A stretch of 64,000 nucleotides of DNA from Aromatoleum evansii (GCF_012910805.1 NZ_WTVK01000009.1:62001-126000), one strand, 5' to 3'. Shown: positions 17,160 through 26,882, numbered from the stretch's first letter. A program made the numbers and translations. The notes: generated by a model from the sequence alone, not told the origin.

Positions 17160-18540
17160 GACGGCGCCGGGCGGGCTGCGCGCCTGGTTCGGCAGCCCGT
17201 TCCACCGCTTCGCCCTCGCCCTGCCGGCCGCGATCGCGCTGATCGTGGCGATACTCTTCTATCCGCTGTTCCGCGAGGCCGAGGGGCATATCCGCGATGA
17301 GGTGCGCGCCGCGATCACGCTCGAGATCAACGGTCTCGATGAGCACTTCCACGAGCGCGGACTGGCCGGCCTGCGCGACGCCCTGCAGCGCCGCGTCGAC
17401 GCGGCTGCGGACCGCGACGCCGTGTATCTGCTGACCGACCGCGAAGGGCGGGCCGTGGTCGGCAACCTGGCCGCCTGGCCCGACGGCGTGCCGGTGGCCG
17501 ACGAGGCGTGGTTCCACGTCCGCGAGCCCGACGGCAGCACGCTGGAAGGGCAGGTGTTCGTGCTGTTCGGCGGCGACCGCCTGCTGGTCGGGCGGCATTC
17601 GCCGCTGGAGTCCTTCCAGCAGCACATGACGACCCGGCTGTGGGGCTCCGCGGCGCTGATCATCGTCGTCGCGGCGGCGATCGGATGGTTCTTCATGCAG
17701 CATCTGCACCGCCGGCTGGAGACGCTGGCGCGCGAGGCGGCGCGCATCCAGGAAGGCCACCTGGCGCAGCGCCTCAGCCTGAGTGCACGCAATGACGAGC
17801 TGGACGCGCTGGCGCGGCGCTTCAATCGTGCCTTCGACGAGATCGAGCGCCTCGTCGATGCGTCGCGGCACGTCTCCAGCGCGATCGCGCACGACATGCG
17901 TCGTCCGCTGATCGCCCTGCGGCGGGCGATCGACGAGGCGCGCGAGGCTGCCGCGGCGGACCGGATCCTGCGCGAGCGGCTGGAGGGGCTGCGAGTGCAG
18001 ACGGACGCACTGCTGCGCACCTTTGCTGCGCTGTTGAGCCTGGCGCGCATCGAGGCCGGCGCGCTCGGGCCGACATGGCAGCCGGTGGACCTCCGCGCCG
18101 TGGCCGCCGATGCGATCGAACTGTACGAACCGGTGGCCGCCGCCGAGGGCAGGGAACTCGTCGGTACGCTGGCGCCGGCAACGGTGCGCGGAGATCCGGA
18201 CCTGTTGTTTCAGGTGCTGCAGAACCTGATCGAGAACGCGCTGAAGCACGGGGCGGGGACGATAGCGCTCGATCTCGCGGCGGGCGAAGGCCGTGTCGTG
18301 CTGAGCGTGCGCGATCATGGTGCGGGCGTTCCCGACGCCGCGCTGCCGCGGCTGTTCGAGCGCTTCTTCCGTCTCGACGAGAGCCGCAGTGCGGCCGACG
18401 GGGCCGGCGTCGGCCTGGCGCTGGTGCGGGGCATCGTCGAGGCCCACGGCGGGCGCGTGTCGGCGCTCGATGCCGGCCCGGGCCTCGCCATCGAGGTCGT
18501 GCTGCCTGTCGACGGCGCAATGCCTGCGTCGCTTGACTGA
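17149..18540 (+). CDS. Two-component sensor histidine kinase
   Basis: A 463-residue membrane kinase with helices near residues 18-40 and 160-185, a periplasmic sensor between them, a HAMP linker (RLETLAREAARIQEGHL) and the phosphoacceptor box SAIAHDMRRPLIALRRAID. The HDMRRPL wording differs from the common HELRTPL but keeps His, Arg and Pro. The ATPase domain has NLIENALKHGAG, DHGAGVPDAALPRLF and GAGVGLALVRGI. It is translationally coupled to the upstream regulator. The input is unknown. Confidence 0.92.
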   Translation: MSRETAPGGLRAWFGSPFHRFALALPAAIALIVAILFYPLFREAEGHIRDEVRAAITLEINGLDEHFHERGLAGLRDALQRRVDAAADRDAVYLLTDREGRAVVGNLAAWPDGVPVADEAWFHVREPDGSTLEGQVFVLFGGDRLLVGRHSPLESFQQHMTTRLWGSAALIIVVAAAIGWFFMQHLHRRLETLAREAARIQEGHLAQRLSLSARNDELDALARRFNRAFDEIERLVDASRHVSSAIAHDMRRPLIALRRAIDEAREAAAADRILRERLEGLRVQTDALLRTFAALLSLARIEAGALGPTWQPVDLRAVAADAIELYEPVAAAEGRELVGTLAPATVRGDPDLLFQVLQNLIENALKHGAGTIALDLAAGEGRVVLSVRDHGAGVPDAALPRLFERFFRLDESRSAADGAGVGLALVRGIVEAHGGRVSALDAGPGLAIEVVLPVDGAMPASLD

Positions 18541-18562
18541 TGCCGCCGGACGTTCTATTTTT

Positions 18563-18708
18563 CGTACGTCCCAAGGGGGAGTAGCTCTCCGCCGCGGCGT
18601 CGTCAATCCGGCAGTCCCCGTGCAGGGGTTGCCCGGCGCCCGGGCAGTCGTTTCCCGACGGCTGCGAGCAAGACCTTTGCCGCGATGGCGGAGGTCCCCT
18701 TGTCGTAT
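18563..18708 (+). ncRNA. yybP-ykoY family (Mn2+) riboswitch aptamer
   Basis: The leader of terC carries the hallmark segments of Rfam class yybP-ykoY in the right order: AAGGGGGAGTAGCT (18573-18586), CGTCAATCCGG (18601-18611) and GCAAGACCTTTGCC (18667-18680). The outer helix forms between CCAAGGGG (18571-18578) and CCCCTTG (18696-18702). This class senses Mn2+ and is often found before terC/alx and mntP-type genes, as here. Confidence 0.87.
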
Positions 18709-18710
18709 CC

Positions 18711-18752
18711 ACGGCCCTTCGTCCTCGCAGGACAAAGGGCCGTTCTGTTTTT
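18711..18752 (+). terminator. Intrinsic terminator of the riboswitch expression platform
   Basis: CGGCCCTTCGTCC (18712-18724) pairs with GGACAAAGGGCCG (18730-18742) and is followed by TTCTGTTTTT. It lies between the aptamer and the terC start, so it is probably the ON/OFF element: Mn2+ binding would be expected to favour read-through in this class. Confidence 0.85.
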
Positions 18753-18804
18753 GCGCCTGCGGTGCGGGCAGGACGGGCTGGCGGATCCGGCAAGGAGGGA
18801 ATTT

Positions 18805-19806
18805 ATGGAAACAATCGGTACATGGTGGATGTGGGCGGGCTTCTTCGGCATCGTCCTGGCGATGCTCGCGGTGGACCTGTTCGTCGTCGGCGGGGGGCGC
18901 CAGCATCGCGTGAGCTTTCGCGAGGCGGCGACCTGGTCGGCCGTGTGGGTGGCGGTGTCGCTGGCCTTTGCGGCAGGTTTGTGGGGCTACCTCGACGGTT
19001 CGCTCGGGCGGGAGGTCGCCAACCAGAAGACGCTGGAGTTTCTTACCGGCTACCTGATCGAGAAGTCGCTCGCGGTCGACAACGTATTCGTTTGGCTGAT
19101 GCTGTTCGGCTTCTTCGCGGTGCCACTGGAATTGCAGAAGCGCGTGCTGGCGTACGGTGTGCTCGGGGCGATCGTGCTGCGGACGGCGATGATCTTCGCC
19201 GGCGTGTGGCTGATCGCGAAGTTCCACTGGATCCTGTATGTGTTCGGCGCTTTCCTGCTCTTCACCGGCGTGAAGATGTGGTGGTTCGCCGAGGCCAAGC
19301 CCGACCTCGCGAACAACCCGCTGATCCGCTGGCTGCGCGGGCACATGCGTATCACCGACCACCTCGAGGGCGAGCGCTTCTTCGTGACCCGCGGCGAGGG
19401 CGGGCGCCTCGTGCGCTACGCGACGCCGCTGTTCCTCGCGCTGGTGCTGGTGGAGATCTCCGACGTGATCTTCGCAGTGGACTCGATCCCGGCGATCTTC
19501 GCGATCACGACTGACCCCTTCATCGTGCTGACTTCGAACGTCTTCGCGATCCTGGGCCTGCGGGCGATGTACTTCCTGCTCGCCGGCATGGCGGACCGCT
19601 TCTCGCTGCTGAAGTACGGCCTGGCGCTGGTGCTGGTGTTCATCGGCACGAAGATGCTGCTGATCGACCTGATCAAGATCCCGGCGGGGGTGTCGCTTGG
19701 CGTTGTGGCGGTCATCATCGCGACGTCGATCCTGCTGTCGCTGCGCAGGGAGCGCAATGCGGGGGAGGCTGAAGGGGAGGCGGTGAGCGAGGGGCGCGGG
19801 GCTTGA
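18805..19806 (+). CDS. TerC family integral membrane protein (Alx-like, metal homeostasis)
   Basis: A 333-residue protein with about nine membrane helices. TerC family signatures include [12 protein letters not shown] (residues ~80-91) and [20 protein letters not shown], with membrane-embedded acidic residues thought to bind metal. E. coli Alx, a relative, exports Mn2+ and is preceded by the same riboswitch class. ATG 18805 is chosen because a strong AAGGAGG lies 6 bp upstream, while the in-frame upstream start falls inside the riboswitch. The gene is probably Mn-responsive through its leader. Confidence 0.94.
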   Translation: METIGTWWMWAGFFGIVLAMLAVDLFVVGGGRQHRVSFREAATWSAVWVAVSLAFAAGLWGYLDGSLGREVANQKTLEFLTGYLIEKSLAVDNVFVWLMLFGFFAVPLELQKRVLAYGVLGAIVLRTAMIFAGVWLIAKFHWILYVFGAFLLFTGVKMWWFAEAKPDLANNPLIRWLRGHMRITDHLEGERFFVTRGEGGRLVRYATPLFLALVLVEISDVIFAVDSIPAIFAITTDPFIVLTSNVFAILGLRAMYFLLAGMADRFSLLKYGLALVLVFIGTKMLLIDLIKIPAGVSLGVVAVIIATSILLSLRRERNAGEAEGEAVSEGRGA

Positions 19807-19830
19807 GTGCGGCTGCGCGGTGAACGGAAA

Positions 19831-19871
19831 CGGGGCAAGCGCCCCGCCGGATGCGGCGGAGGCTTGCCCCG
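19831..19871. terminator. Hairpin between convergent terC and RTX genes
   Basis: CGGGGCAAGC (19831-19840) pairs with GCTTGCCCCG (19862-19871), with an inner CCGCCGgatgCGGCGG stem. On the minus strand a short GTTTCC follows. It is placed to end both converging transcripts. Confidence 0.6.
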
Positions 19872-19891
19872 GGGTGCGAGCCGGGTACGGC

Positions 19892-21505
19892 TTAGATGAT
19901 GGTCACGTCTTCGGCGGTGAGGGTTGCGCCGACGTTGAGCTGCGCGACTTGCACCGCCCCGCCGGCCCCATTGGCGTCTGCATCGTAGTACAGCGCTCCC
20001 GTGGTGCTATCGAACAGCAGGAAATCATCCGCTTCGACCGCAACAGCGCCGCTGACCAAGCTGCCGGCCGCGAGCGCACCATCCGTAGTGAATGCCGTGA
20101 ACACGCTGTTGTCGAAGGCGAGCATGTCGTTGCCGTTGCCGAAGTCCGTGATGGTGTCGACACCTGTCAGATCATCGAACAGGAACACGTCATCGCCCGC
20201 GCCGCCGGTCAGTGTGTTCGAACCCGCGTTGCCGTCCAGGACGTTGGCGCCTGCGTTGCCGGTTGCGCTGAACGCCCCGGTACCCGTGAGCTCGATGTTC
20301 TCGACATTGGCGAGCTTCGCGAGACTGAAGTCGGACGATGCGATCACCGTGTCGCTGCCGCCGCCAGCCTGCTCGACGATCTTGTCCTTGGCGTTGTCGA
20401 CGACGTAGGTGTCGTTGCCCGCACCGCCAGCCATGTTGTCCGCATCGGTGCCGCCGTCGATGAAGTCGTCGCCGTCGCCGGCCTTGATCTTGTCCTTGCC
20501 GGCGCCGCCGGAGATGTCGTCGTTGCCCGCACCGGACATGATGACGTCGTTGCCCGAGCCGCCGTCGATGATGTCATCGCCGTCGCCCGCGGTGACCTTG
20601 TCGTTGCCGTCGTCGGCGGAGATCACGTTGAGGCCGTTGCCGGCGATGATGTTGTCGTTGCCGCTGCCGCCGTGGATCTCGTCGTTGCCCTCGCCGCCGG
20701 TGAGCTTATCGTTGCCGTCACCGCCGTCGAGGAAGTCGTCATCGGCGCCGCCGTCGAGGTGATCATTACCCTTACCGCCGATCAGGTCGTCGAAGCCGTT
20801 GCCACCGAACAGCTTGTCATTGCCGTCGTCGCCGTCGAGGATGTCGTCGCCGTCACCGCCGGTGAGCTGGTCGTTGCCCTTGCCGCCGAGGAGGTCGTCG
20901 TCGCCAGCCAGGCCGAAGAGCTTGTCGTTGCCGTCATTGCCGTCGAGTTCGTTGTTGTCGTCGCTGCCGGTGATGCTGTCGCTCCCGCGCGAGCCGACGA
21001 CGTTCTCGATGCTGACGAGGGTGTCATTGCCCTGGCCACGCGAGGTTCCCGTCGTCAGGTTCACCGTGACGCGCGCCGACGAGTCGTCGTAATGGATAGT
21101 GTCGTCGCCGCTGGTGCCCTCGTGGGTGTCATCACCTTTGCGATCGCCGTGATCATCAATGTCTTCGCCGGGCATCAGGTCCTCGACGAAGTCCTCGAAC
21201 TGCTCGCTATTGGCCCGCAGAGCGTTGAATTCGGTCGTCGTCATCGACAGACCGCCGATCAGGAGCATCGAATTGTTGCTTGCATCGCGGAAGTTCAGAC
21301 TGTTGATGGTGCCGCTGCTTAGGTCGCTTGTCAGGTTGACGCCGGTGATCACGAGGGTGCTCGCATGCGGCAGGTCATCGCCCTCATAGGTCAGTCCGAG
21401 GATGATCTCCGTCGTCGAGGACGAGATTACGGTGGTGGAGCTGATGTCGCCGACCAGGTCTTCGACTTGGCTGTTGGTCAGAGTGGTATCAATCGTCGTT
21501 GCCAT
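19892..21505 (-). CDS. RTX-type Ca2+-binding repeat protein (type I secretion substrate)
   Basis: A 537-residue acidic protein without Sec signal. After a ~130-residue N-terminal part it has a long array of GGxGxDxUx nonapeptides (roughly residues 130-380), for example [20 protein letters not shown]. These form a Ca2+-binding parallel beta-roll. A C-terminal region [15 protein letters not shown] continues to the end LTAEDVTII, like the uncleaved secretion signal of type I exported proteins. No enzymatic domain is seen, so it could be a surface-layer, adhesin or matrix protein. No ABC/MFP secretion genes are in this window. Start at 21505 agrees with the compact N-terminus. Confidence 0.9.
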   Translation of the reverse strand: MATTIDTTLTNSQVEDLVGDISSTTVISSSTTEIILGLTYEGDDLPHASTLVITGVNLTSDLSSGTINSLNFRDASNNSMLLIGGLSMTTTEFNALRANSEQFEDFVEDLMPGEDIDDHGDRKGDDTHEGTSGDDTIHYDDSSARVTVNLTTGTSRGQGNDTLVSIENVVGSRGSDSITGSDDNNELDGNDGNDKLFGLAGDDDLLGGKGNDQLTGGDGDDILDGDDGNDKLFGGNGFDDLIGGKGNDHLDGGADDDFLDGGDGNDKLTGGEGNDEIHGGSGNDNIIAGNGLNVISADDGNDKVTAGDGDDIIDGGSGNDVIMSGAGNDDISGGAGKDKIKAGDGDDFIDGGTDADNMAGGAGNDTYVVDNAKDKIVEQAGGGSDTVIASSDFSLAKLANVENIELTGTGAFSATGNAGANVLDGNAGSNTLTGGAGDDVFLFDDLTGVDTITDFGNGNDMLAFDNSVFTAFTTDGALAAGSLVSGAVAVEADDFLLFDSTTGALYYDADANGAGGAVQVAQLNVGATLTAEDVTII

Positions 21506-22053
21506 GTGCAGTCTCCCAACAAGGTTCTACAGGGTTGTTCGAAAGGTGATGCGGATTCGGCTTTGCGGTCGCTCACCGGTTGCGGCCGACTGTTTCATCC
21601 TGCGGGTGCATGGATTGCCGACTCATCTGGCTGATACATGCGTGTGGTAAAAATTCCCGCAGATCCGTAGATCGTAGTGTAATCCCCATCCCGAGAGAGG
21701 TTGGGAGAGATTGAAAGCAAATGTTTCAGCTGCCCGCGACCTCGTGGTTTCATCCTGGTTGTCGGCGCTGCAGGTGCGAATAGCATGTTGCGGGCAGTCC
21801 GCAGCCTTCGCTATGTAGCGCGAAGGGACTCCTGTTACAACTTCGCCGCCGACGAATGGCGCCCGGCGCGCGACGTAAGGAGGGGGCGCCGTGGCGTGAT
21901 GCCTTACCGGTCCGTCGGCAGCCGCGATGACCAGTGCGGCGCTTGCGCGTGTAAGCTGATTGCATGGTGCTGGGGCATGGAGCGCGGAAGTATGGCAGGT
22001 CTGCTTTCCACGACTGTGACAGTTTGTTCCGGGTTAGGGCCGGAGATGGCGCA
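21506..22053. other. Intergenic region without a supported gene
   Basis: About 550 bp between the divergent RTX gene and the DUF445 gene. It is less GC-rich than its surroundings around 21640-21710 (GTAAAAATTC and neighbouring AT stretches), which fits promoters for the RTX gene. The small frames within it have no recognisable features. I see no RNA gene. Confidence 0.5.
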
Positions 22054-23346
22054 ATGAGCGGCGCGGCGGCGCTCAAGGCGCGCGAGCTGGCGAAGATGAA
22101 GCGCGTGGCGCTAGCGCTGCTCGCCACGGTGACGCTGCTGTTCGTGCTGGCGCGCCTGCAGCACGGCGTGGGTATCTGGGGCTGGGTCGCGGCCTTCGCC
22201 GAGGCGGCGATGATCGGCGCGCTCGCGGACTGGTTCGCCGTCGTCGCGCTGTTCAGGCGTCCGCTCGGCCTGCCGATCCCGCACACGGCGATCATCCCGG
22301 CGAACAAGGAGCGCATCGCCGGCAACCTCGCGGCCTTCATCCGCGACAAGTTTCTTGCCACGGATACCATCGTGCGCAGGATGCGGGCTTTCGATCCGGC
22401 CGGCCGCATGGGGGTGTGGCTGCAGCAGCCGGACAACGCGGCGATGATTGCCGGCAAGCTGGGGTCGGCGCTGGCCGGCTGGCTCGATTTCATCGACGAT
22501 GCGCGCGTGCGCCGCTTCCTCGCCGCGGCGGTCCGCGGGCGGTTGAAGGAGGTCGACCTGTCGGAGGTGACGGGCAGGATCCTCGACGCGATGACGGCCG
22601 ACGATCGCCATCAGGAGGTGCTGGACGCGGCCCTCGCGCGCCTGGCGCGCTGGCTGGACGACCCCGAGGTGCAGGCGGCGTTCGCGGCGATGATCGTCGA
22701 GGTGGCGGGCAAGGAGTATCCGAAGGTGTTGCGGACGGTGGGGCTCGTGACCGACACCGAGGAATTCTCGCGCCGCATCGCGGCGAGCCTGGTGCGCGGC
22801 ATCAACGGCTGGTTGCACGACATCGGCGACGACCCGCAGCATCCGCGCCGGCAGGCGTTCGATGAGTCGGTCGCGGAATTCATCGAGCGCCTGAAGACGG
22901 ACGCGGACCTCGCCGCGCGCATCGAGGCGGCCAAGCGCGACCTGCTCGCGCACCCGGCGATGGCCGAGTACCTGAACGGCTTGTGGGACGACATGAAGAA
23001 ATGGCTGCGCAGCGACCTGCAGCGTGACGACTCGCAGCTCGCGGGCCGGCTGCGCAGCGCGGCGATGGCCTTCGGGGCGACGCTCGCGGCCAACCCGGCG
23101 CTGCATGAATCGCTGGACGATCACCTGCAGTCGGCGGTCGTCGCGCTCGCGGACGACTTCCGCGATGGGCTGGCGGATCACATCGAGTCGACGATCCGCG
23201 GCTGGAAGGACGAGGACTTGGTGCGCGAGCTGGAGCTGAGCGTGGGGCGCGACCTGCAGTTCATCCGCCTGAACGGGACGCTGGTGGGCGGCGCGATCGG
23301 CCTGTTGCTGCATGCGCTGACCTTGCTGGCGACGCGGCCGGGGTAG
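22054..23346 (+). CDS. DUF445 (YjiN-like) membrane-associated protein
   Basis: A 430-residue protein with an N-terminal hydrophobic segment (~20-38), the conserved DUF445 beginning GALADWFAVVALFRRPLGLPIPHTAIIP, a long mostly helical soluble part, and a C-terminal hydrophobic segment (GTLVGGAIGLLLHALTLL). Function of the family is unknown. ATG 22054 has GGAG eight bases upstream; a longer in-frame start at 21964 adds a poorly conserved sequence. Confidence 0.85.
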   Translation: MSGAAALKARELAKMKRVALALLATVTLLFVLARLQHGVGIWGWVAAFAEAAMIGALADWFAVVALFRRPLGLPIPHTAIIPANKERIAGNLAAFIRDKFLATDTIVRRMRAFDPAGRMGVWLQQPDNAAMIAGKLGSALAGWLDFIDDARVRRFLAAAVRGRLKEVDLSEVTGRILDAMTADDRHQEVLDAALARLARWLDDPEVQAAFAAMIVEVAGKEYPKVLRTVGLVTDTEEFSRRIAASLVRGINGWLHDIGDDPQHPRRQAFDESVAEFIERLKTDADLAARIEAAKRDLLAHPAMAEYLNGLWDDMKKWLRSDLQRDDSQLAGRLRSAAMAFGATLAANPALHESLDDHLQSAVVALADDFRDGLADHIESTIRGWKDEDLVRELELSVGRDLQFIRLNGTLVGGAIGLLLHALTLLATRPG

Positions 23347-23469
23347 CGGGCGCTCCGCGAGGGGCGGGTTTCACGATGTCTTGACATGTGTTCGACGGGC
23401 GTTTGACGGCCTCCGCGCGATGCTGGCGCGATTGTGAAACCGTCCGATCCACGCACCTGGAAATCGCCC

Positions 23470-25332
23470 ATGCCCTTCACCCAGACCCAGCTCGTGCTGA
23501 GACGCTACTACGCACTGCTCTATGTCGCGGTGTTCGCGATGATCGCACTCTTCTGGCCGCATGCCGAGGTCGGGTCGTCCGGCGCGCGCGTGTTCCTCGT
23601 CGCGGCGACGGCGGGCTACGCGGCCTTGTACGTCGCCCCGCTGTGGATCCTCAGCTCGGCGCTGGGCCGGTTGCTGCGCAGCTTTCCGGGATGGCGGGTG
23701 CGCGTGCCCTACGGGGTGGCCTTTGTCGGCGGCAGTGCCGTGCTGCTGGCGATCTTCGCCGACTACCGCCTGTACGAGCTGTACCAGTTCCATTTCAATG
23801 CCTTCGTGTGGAATCTGCTGACGACCCCCGGCGGCATCGAGGCGCTGGGCGCAACCGAGGCGACGACGCGTTCGCTCGCGCTGCAGGTATCGGTGTTCCC
23901 GATCCTGTGCGGCGCAGCGCTGGCGCTGCTGTACCGCCGCGTGACGCACGGCTGGGCGCCGTCGCCGCGCACGCTCGTTGCGGCCGTGCTGGTGCTGTTT
24001 TCGGTGCTCTCGGTGGAGGAGGTCGTGTATGCCTACAGCGAGCACGTCGGCAAGGAGGACTACCTGCAGGCGGCCGAGGCCATCCCCTTCCACCTGCACA
24101 CCGGCGCGCGCAAGGTGTTCAAGCGCATGGGCATCGAGCAGGCGGCCGTGAAGGAGCTGCGCCTGGCGGGCGGTACGGTGGACTACCCCGGCCATGACCT
24201 CCCTGCGAAGGAGATCGCGAAGCGGCCCAACCTGATGATGCTGGTGGGCGAGTCCTTCCGCTGGGATCTGCTGAGCCCGGAGATCACTCCCAACCTGTGG
24301 AAGCTCTCGCAGGAGGGAACACGCTACGAGCAGCACTACAGCGGCGGCAACCGCACGCGCATGGGCCTGTTCTCGATGTTCTACGGCTTGTATGCGCCTT
24401 ACTGGTACAGCTTCGAGCAGCAGCGCGTCGCCCCTGCGCTGATGAACTTCCTGCGCGACCGGGGCTATCAGCTGGCGATCCATACCAGCCAGAGTTTCGA
24501 CTATCCGGAGCTGCGCCATACCGTGTTCTCGGGCGTGCCGGAGGCGAACCTGCAGGAGCTGAAGCAGGGCGAGCCGTGGCGGCGCGACGTGCGGAACATC
24601 GACGACCTGATCGGCAAGTTCGACCGCCGAACTGCCGACAAGCCCTTCTACGGCTTCATGTTCTTCGAGTCCACGCACGCGCCCTACACCTTCCCGGAGG
24701 AAACCGCGCTGCGCCAGGACTACCTGCGCCAGCTCGACTACATGAAGCTCGACCTGCGCGACAATATCGACGCGATCCACGCGCGCTACATCAACGCCGC
24801 GCATCACGTCGATGCGCAGATCGGACGCCTGCTGGATCACCTGCGCGCGCAGGGCGAGCTCGACAATACGGTGATCCTGTTCTCGGGCGATCACGGCGAG
24901 GAGTTCATGGAGAAGGGCCACTGGGGCCACGGCCACGGCAACACCTTTCCCGAGGAGCAGATCCGCGTGCCGCTGGTGATCCGGCTGCCCGGCCAGCAGC
25001 CGCAGGTCGTCACGCACCGCACCTCGCACCTGCAGATCTCGCCGACGCTGCTGGAGTACCTCGGCGTGACCGCCCCGTCGCGCAGCTACAGCTCCGCGGA
25101 TACGCTGGACCACACGGCGGACAATCTCGTGCTGGGCGAGTACGACTACATGGGGATCTTCGACGGCGAGCACAAGATCTCCTTCCCCTACACGCGCAGC
25201 TCCTTCTTCCGCTACAGCGTGTTCGATGCGCAGGATCATCCGGTCGCGCGCGAGGAGGGCAAGCAGGTGCTGGCGGAGAAGCAGTCGCTGCTCGACGCGG
25301 TGGTGCGCGAAAGCAGGCGTTTCGTGCGGTAG
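23470..25332 (+). CDS. Membrane-bound sulfatase-superfamily protein (YejM/PbgA or LtaS-like)
   Basis: About 620 residues. The N-terminal ~200 residues contain four or five membrane helices, followed by a periplasmic alkaline-phosphatase-fold domain. In it, MLVGESFRWDLLSPEITPNL marks the nucleophile/metal region, and SGDHGEEFMEKGHWGHGHGN the C-terminal metal-binding motif of sulfatases and phosphoglycerol/phosphoethanolamine transferases. This architecture matches YejM/PbgA and LtaS-type proteins that act on or sense envelope lipids. A GTG at 23434 is an alternative start. The next gene encodes a phospholipid-type transferase (85-bp gap), supporting a lipid role. Confidence 0.85.
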   Translation: MPFTQTQLVLRRYYALLYVAVFAMIALFWPHAEVGSSGARVFLVAATAGYAALYVAPLWILSSALGRLLRSFPGWRVRVPYGVAFVGGSAVLLAIFADYRLYELYQFHFNAFVWNLLTTPGGIEALGATEATTRSLALQVSVFPILCGAALALLYRRVTHGWAPSPRTLVAAVLVLFSVLSVEEVVYAYSEHVGKEDYLQAAEAIPFHLHTGARKVFKRMGIEQAAVKELRLAGGTVDYPGHDLPAKEIAKRPNLMMLVGESFRWDLLSPEITPNLWKLSQEGTRYEQHYSGGNRTRMGLFSMFYGLYAPYWYSFEQQRVAPALMNFLRDRGYQLAIHTSQSFDYPELRHTVFSGVPEANLQELKQGEPWRRDVRNIDDLIGKFDRRTADKPFYGFMFFESTHAPYTFPEETALRQDYLRQLDYMKLDLRDNIDAIHARYINAAHHVDAQIGRLLDHLRAQGELDNTVILFSGDHGEEFMEKGHWGHGHGNTFPEEQIRVPLVIRLPGQQPQVVTHRTSHLQISPTLLEYLGVTAPSRSYSSADTLDHTADNLVLGEYDYMGIFDGEHKISFPYTRSSFFRYSVFDAQDHPVAREEGKQVLAEKQSLLDAVVRESRRFVR

Positions 25333-25417
25333 TACCGGCAACCGCGCCGCGACCTCGGCGGGACGGGCCGGCCGGCCATGCATAATGTGGGCGACGAGCC
25401 CACGATGGTCCGGCCAG

Positions 25418-25978
25418 ATGCTCAATGTCCCCAACACCATCACCTTGCTGCGTGTCGCGCTGATCCTTCCGCTTGCCGTGCTGCTGCGGCGAGGCGAGTT
25501 CGGGATCGCGCTGGCTCTCTTCGTCGTGTCGGCGCTGTCCGACCTCGCCGACGGCCTCATCGCGCGTCGCTGGAATCTGCGCACGCGTTTCGGCGCGATC
25601 GCCGATCCTGTCGCCGACAAGCTGACGATGCTTACGGTGACGCTGCTGCTCGCGTTCGACGGGCGGCTGCCGTGGTGGCTTGCCGCGGCGGTCGTTACGC
25701 GGGATGTCGTGATCGTGGGCGGCGCGCTCGCCTATCACTACCTGATCGGGACGGTGGAGATGGCCCCGAGCACGGTGTCGAAGCTCAATACGGCGCTCGA
25801 GTTCCTGCTGCTCGCGAGCGTCCTTGCGATCGGCGCGGGATTCGTGGCTGGCGGGACGTGGCTCACCGCGCTCACGCTGACGACCTTCGTCACCATCCTG
25901 TGGTCCGGCTCCCACTATGTGTTGGTGTGGGGCCGACGGGCGTCACGGGCGCGACGCAGCCGATCCGCGCAATCCTGA
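25418..25978 (+). CDS. CDP-alcohol phosphatidyltransferase family protein
   Basis: A 186-residue membrane enzyme with the CDP-alcohol phosphotransferase motif D-x2-DG-x2-AR-x9-G-x3-D-x3-D, seen as SDLADGLIARR followed by FGAIADPVADK. The family includes PgsA and cardiolipin synthase Cls of the eukaryotic type; the very short N-terminus and VPNTITLLRV start fit PgsA-like proteins. ATG 25418 gives this typical beginning. The substrate alcohol is not determined. It probably forms a transcription unit with the upstream sulfatase-like gene. Confidence 0.9.
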   Translation: MLNVPNTITLLRVALILPLAVLLRRGEFGIALALFVVSALSDLADGLIARRWNLRTRFGAIADPVADKLTMLTVTLLLAFDGRLPWWLAAAVVTRDVVIVGGALAYHYLIGTVEMAPSTVSKLNTALEFLLLASVLAIGAGFVAGGTWLTALTLTTFVTILWSGSHYVLVWGRRASRARRSRSAQS

Positions 25979-25999
25979 CCCGCCGGGCAGCGGAAGGCG

Positions 26000-26818
26000 T
26001 CAGGCCTCGGCCTCGTCCTCGTCCGGTTCGTTTCCTTCGATGCAGGCGAGCGCCGTTGCCGCGCGCTGTAGTGCCGGCAGGAACTGCAGGGCCTTTTCGC
26101 GCGTGAGCCGCATGATCGGTGCCTGGATCGCGAGGCCCATGTTGGACTGCTTGCGTTGCGTCGGGACGAGCACGCCGATGCACAGCAGGCCCGGCAGGAA
26201 TTCCTCGTTGTCGAGCGCGTAACCGTTGCGCTTGACCTCCTCGATCTCGCGTTCGAGGGCGTCCACGTCGGTGATCGTGTTCGGCGTGAACTTTTCCAGC
26301 GGCGCGTAGGCGAGCAGGCGCCGGCGTTGGGCGGGCGTCATCTGGGCGAGGAAGAGCTTGCCGGTGGCGGAGCAGTGGGCCGGCACGCGCGAACCCGGAT
26401 GCAGGTAGAAGCGCAGCGGGGCGGTTGACTCGAGGCGGTCGAGGTACATCACTTCGCTTCCCGAGAAGGCCGTGATGTTGCAGCTCTCGCCGACCTCTTC
26501 GACCAGCTGGCGCAGCACGACGTGGCGCGCGCCGTGGGTGGTGCTGTTGAGCAGCAGGTTCTCCGCGAGACGGCGCAGGCGCACGCCGGTGCTGTAGTGG
26601 CGGCCGTCGCCTTCGCGATGCAGCAGGCCTTCGGACTCGAGCTGCTGCAGCATGCGGTGGAGGGTGGGTTTCGGTAGTCCCGTTTCTTCGACGAGGCCTT
26701 GCAGAGAGACCGTCTGGTCCTTGGCCGCAATGACTTCCAGCAGGCTGAAAAGCCGCATGGTCGGGGTGTCGCCGTCGATGCGGGCGGGTTCCGATGCGGA
26801 GGCGCGGGTGATCTTCAT
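26000..26818 (-). CDS. IclR family transcriptional regulator, likely regulator of the taurine genes
   Basis: A 272-residue regulator. The N-terminal winged helix-turn-helix spans about 20-85 (VSLQGLVEETGLPKPTLHRM as recognition region), and the C-terminal IclR effector domain spans about 100-260 (FYLHPGSRVPAHCSATGKLFLAQM is the characteristic stretch). It is divergent from pta. A 30-bp palindrome-like element (26839-26868) lies 20 bp before its start and could give autoregulation. Similar elements precede pta, xsc, tauX and the cobS/permease pair, so this protein is the best candidate for their regulator. In Paracoccus and Rhodobacter the role is played by a MocR-type TauR, so the IclR type here would be different. 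Confidence 0.9.
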   Translation of the reverse strand: MKITRASASEPARIDGDTPTMRLFSLLEVIAAKDQTVSLQGLVEETGLPKPTLHRMLQQLESEGLLHREGDGRHYSTGVRLRRLAENLLLNSTTHGARHVVLRQLVEEVGESCNITAFSGSEVMYLDRLESTAPLRFYLHPGSRVPAHCSATGKLFLAQMTPAQRRRLLAYAPLEKFTPNTITDVDALEREIEEVKRNGYALDNEEFLPGLLCIGVLVPTQRKQSNMGLAIQAPIMRLTREKALQFLPALQRAATALACIEGNEPDEDEAEA

Positions 26819-26838
26819 GGCGATCTCGCTGAGGTAAG

Positions 26839-26868
26839 TTTCGATAAATAATACACCACGTACCGGTT
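26839..26868. promoter_or_regulatory. Predicted IclR operator O1 (iclR/pta)
   Basis: A 30-bp element beginning TTTCGATAAA and ending CGTACCGGTT. It shares the half-sites TTTCG and GTACCG with six others in this region. It ends 14 bp before the -35 of the pta promoter and lies 20 bp before the iclR start codon. Confidence 0.65.
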
Positions 26869-26882
26869 TATAAGAATACCCG

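Noticed and set aside
17047-19362. 771-codon minus-strand open frame
   Set aside because: It is antisense to a histidine kinase, the riboswitch and terC, has low-complexity His/Arg/Gln-rich composition and no family features.
20400-21000. Tandem DNA repeat or CRISPR-like array
   Set aside because: The periodicity of about 27 bases reflects the RTX nonapeptide codons; there are no identical repeats with spacers.
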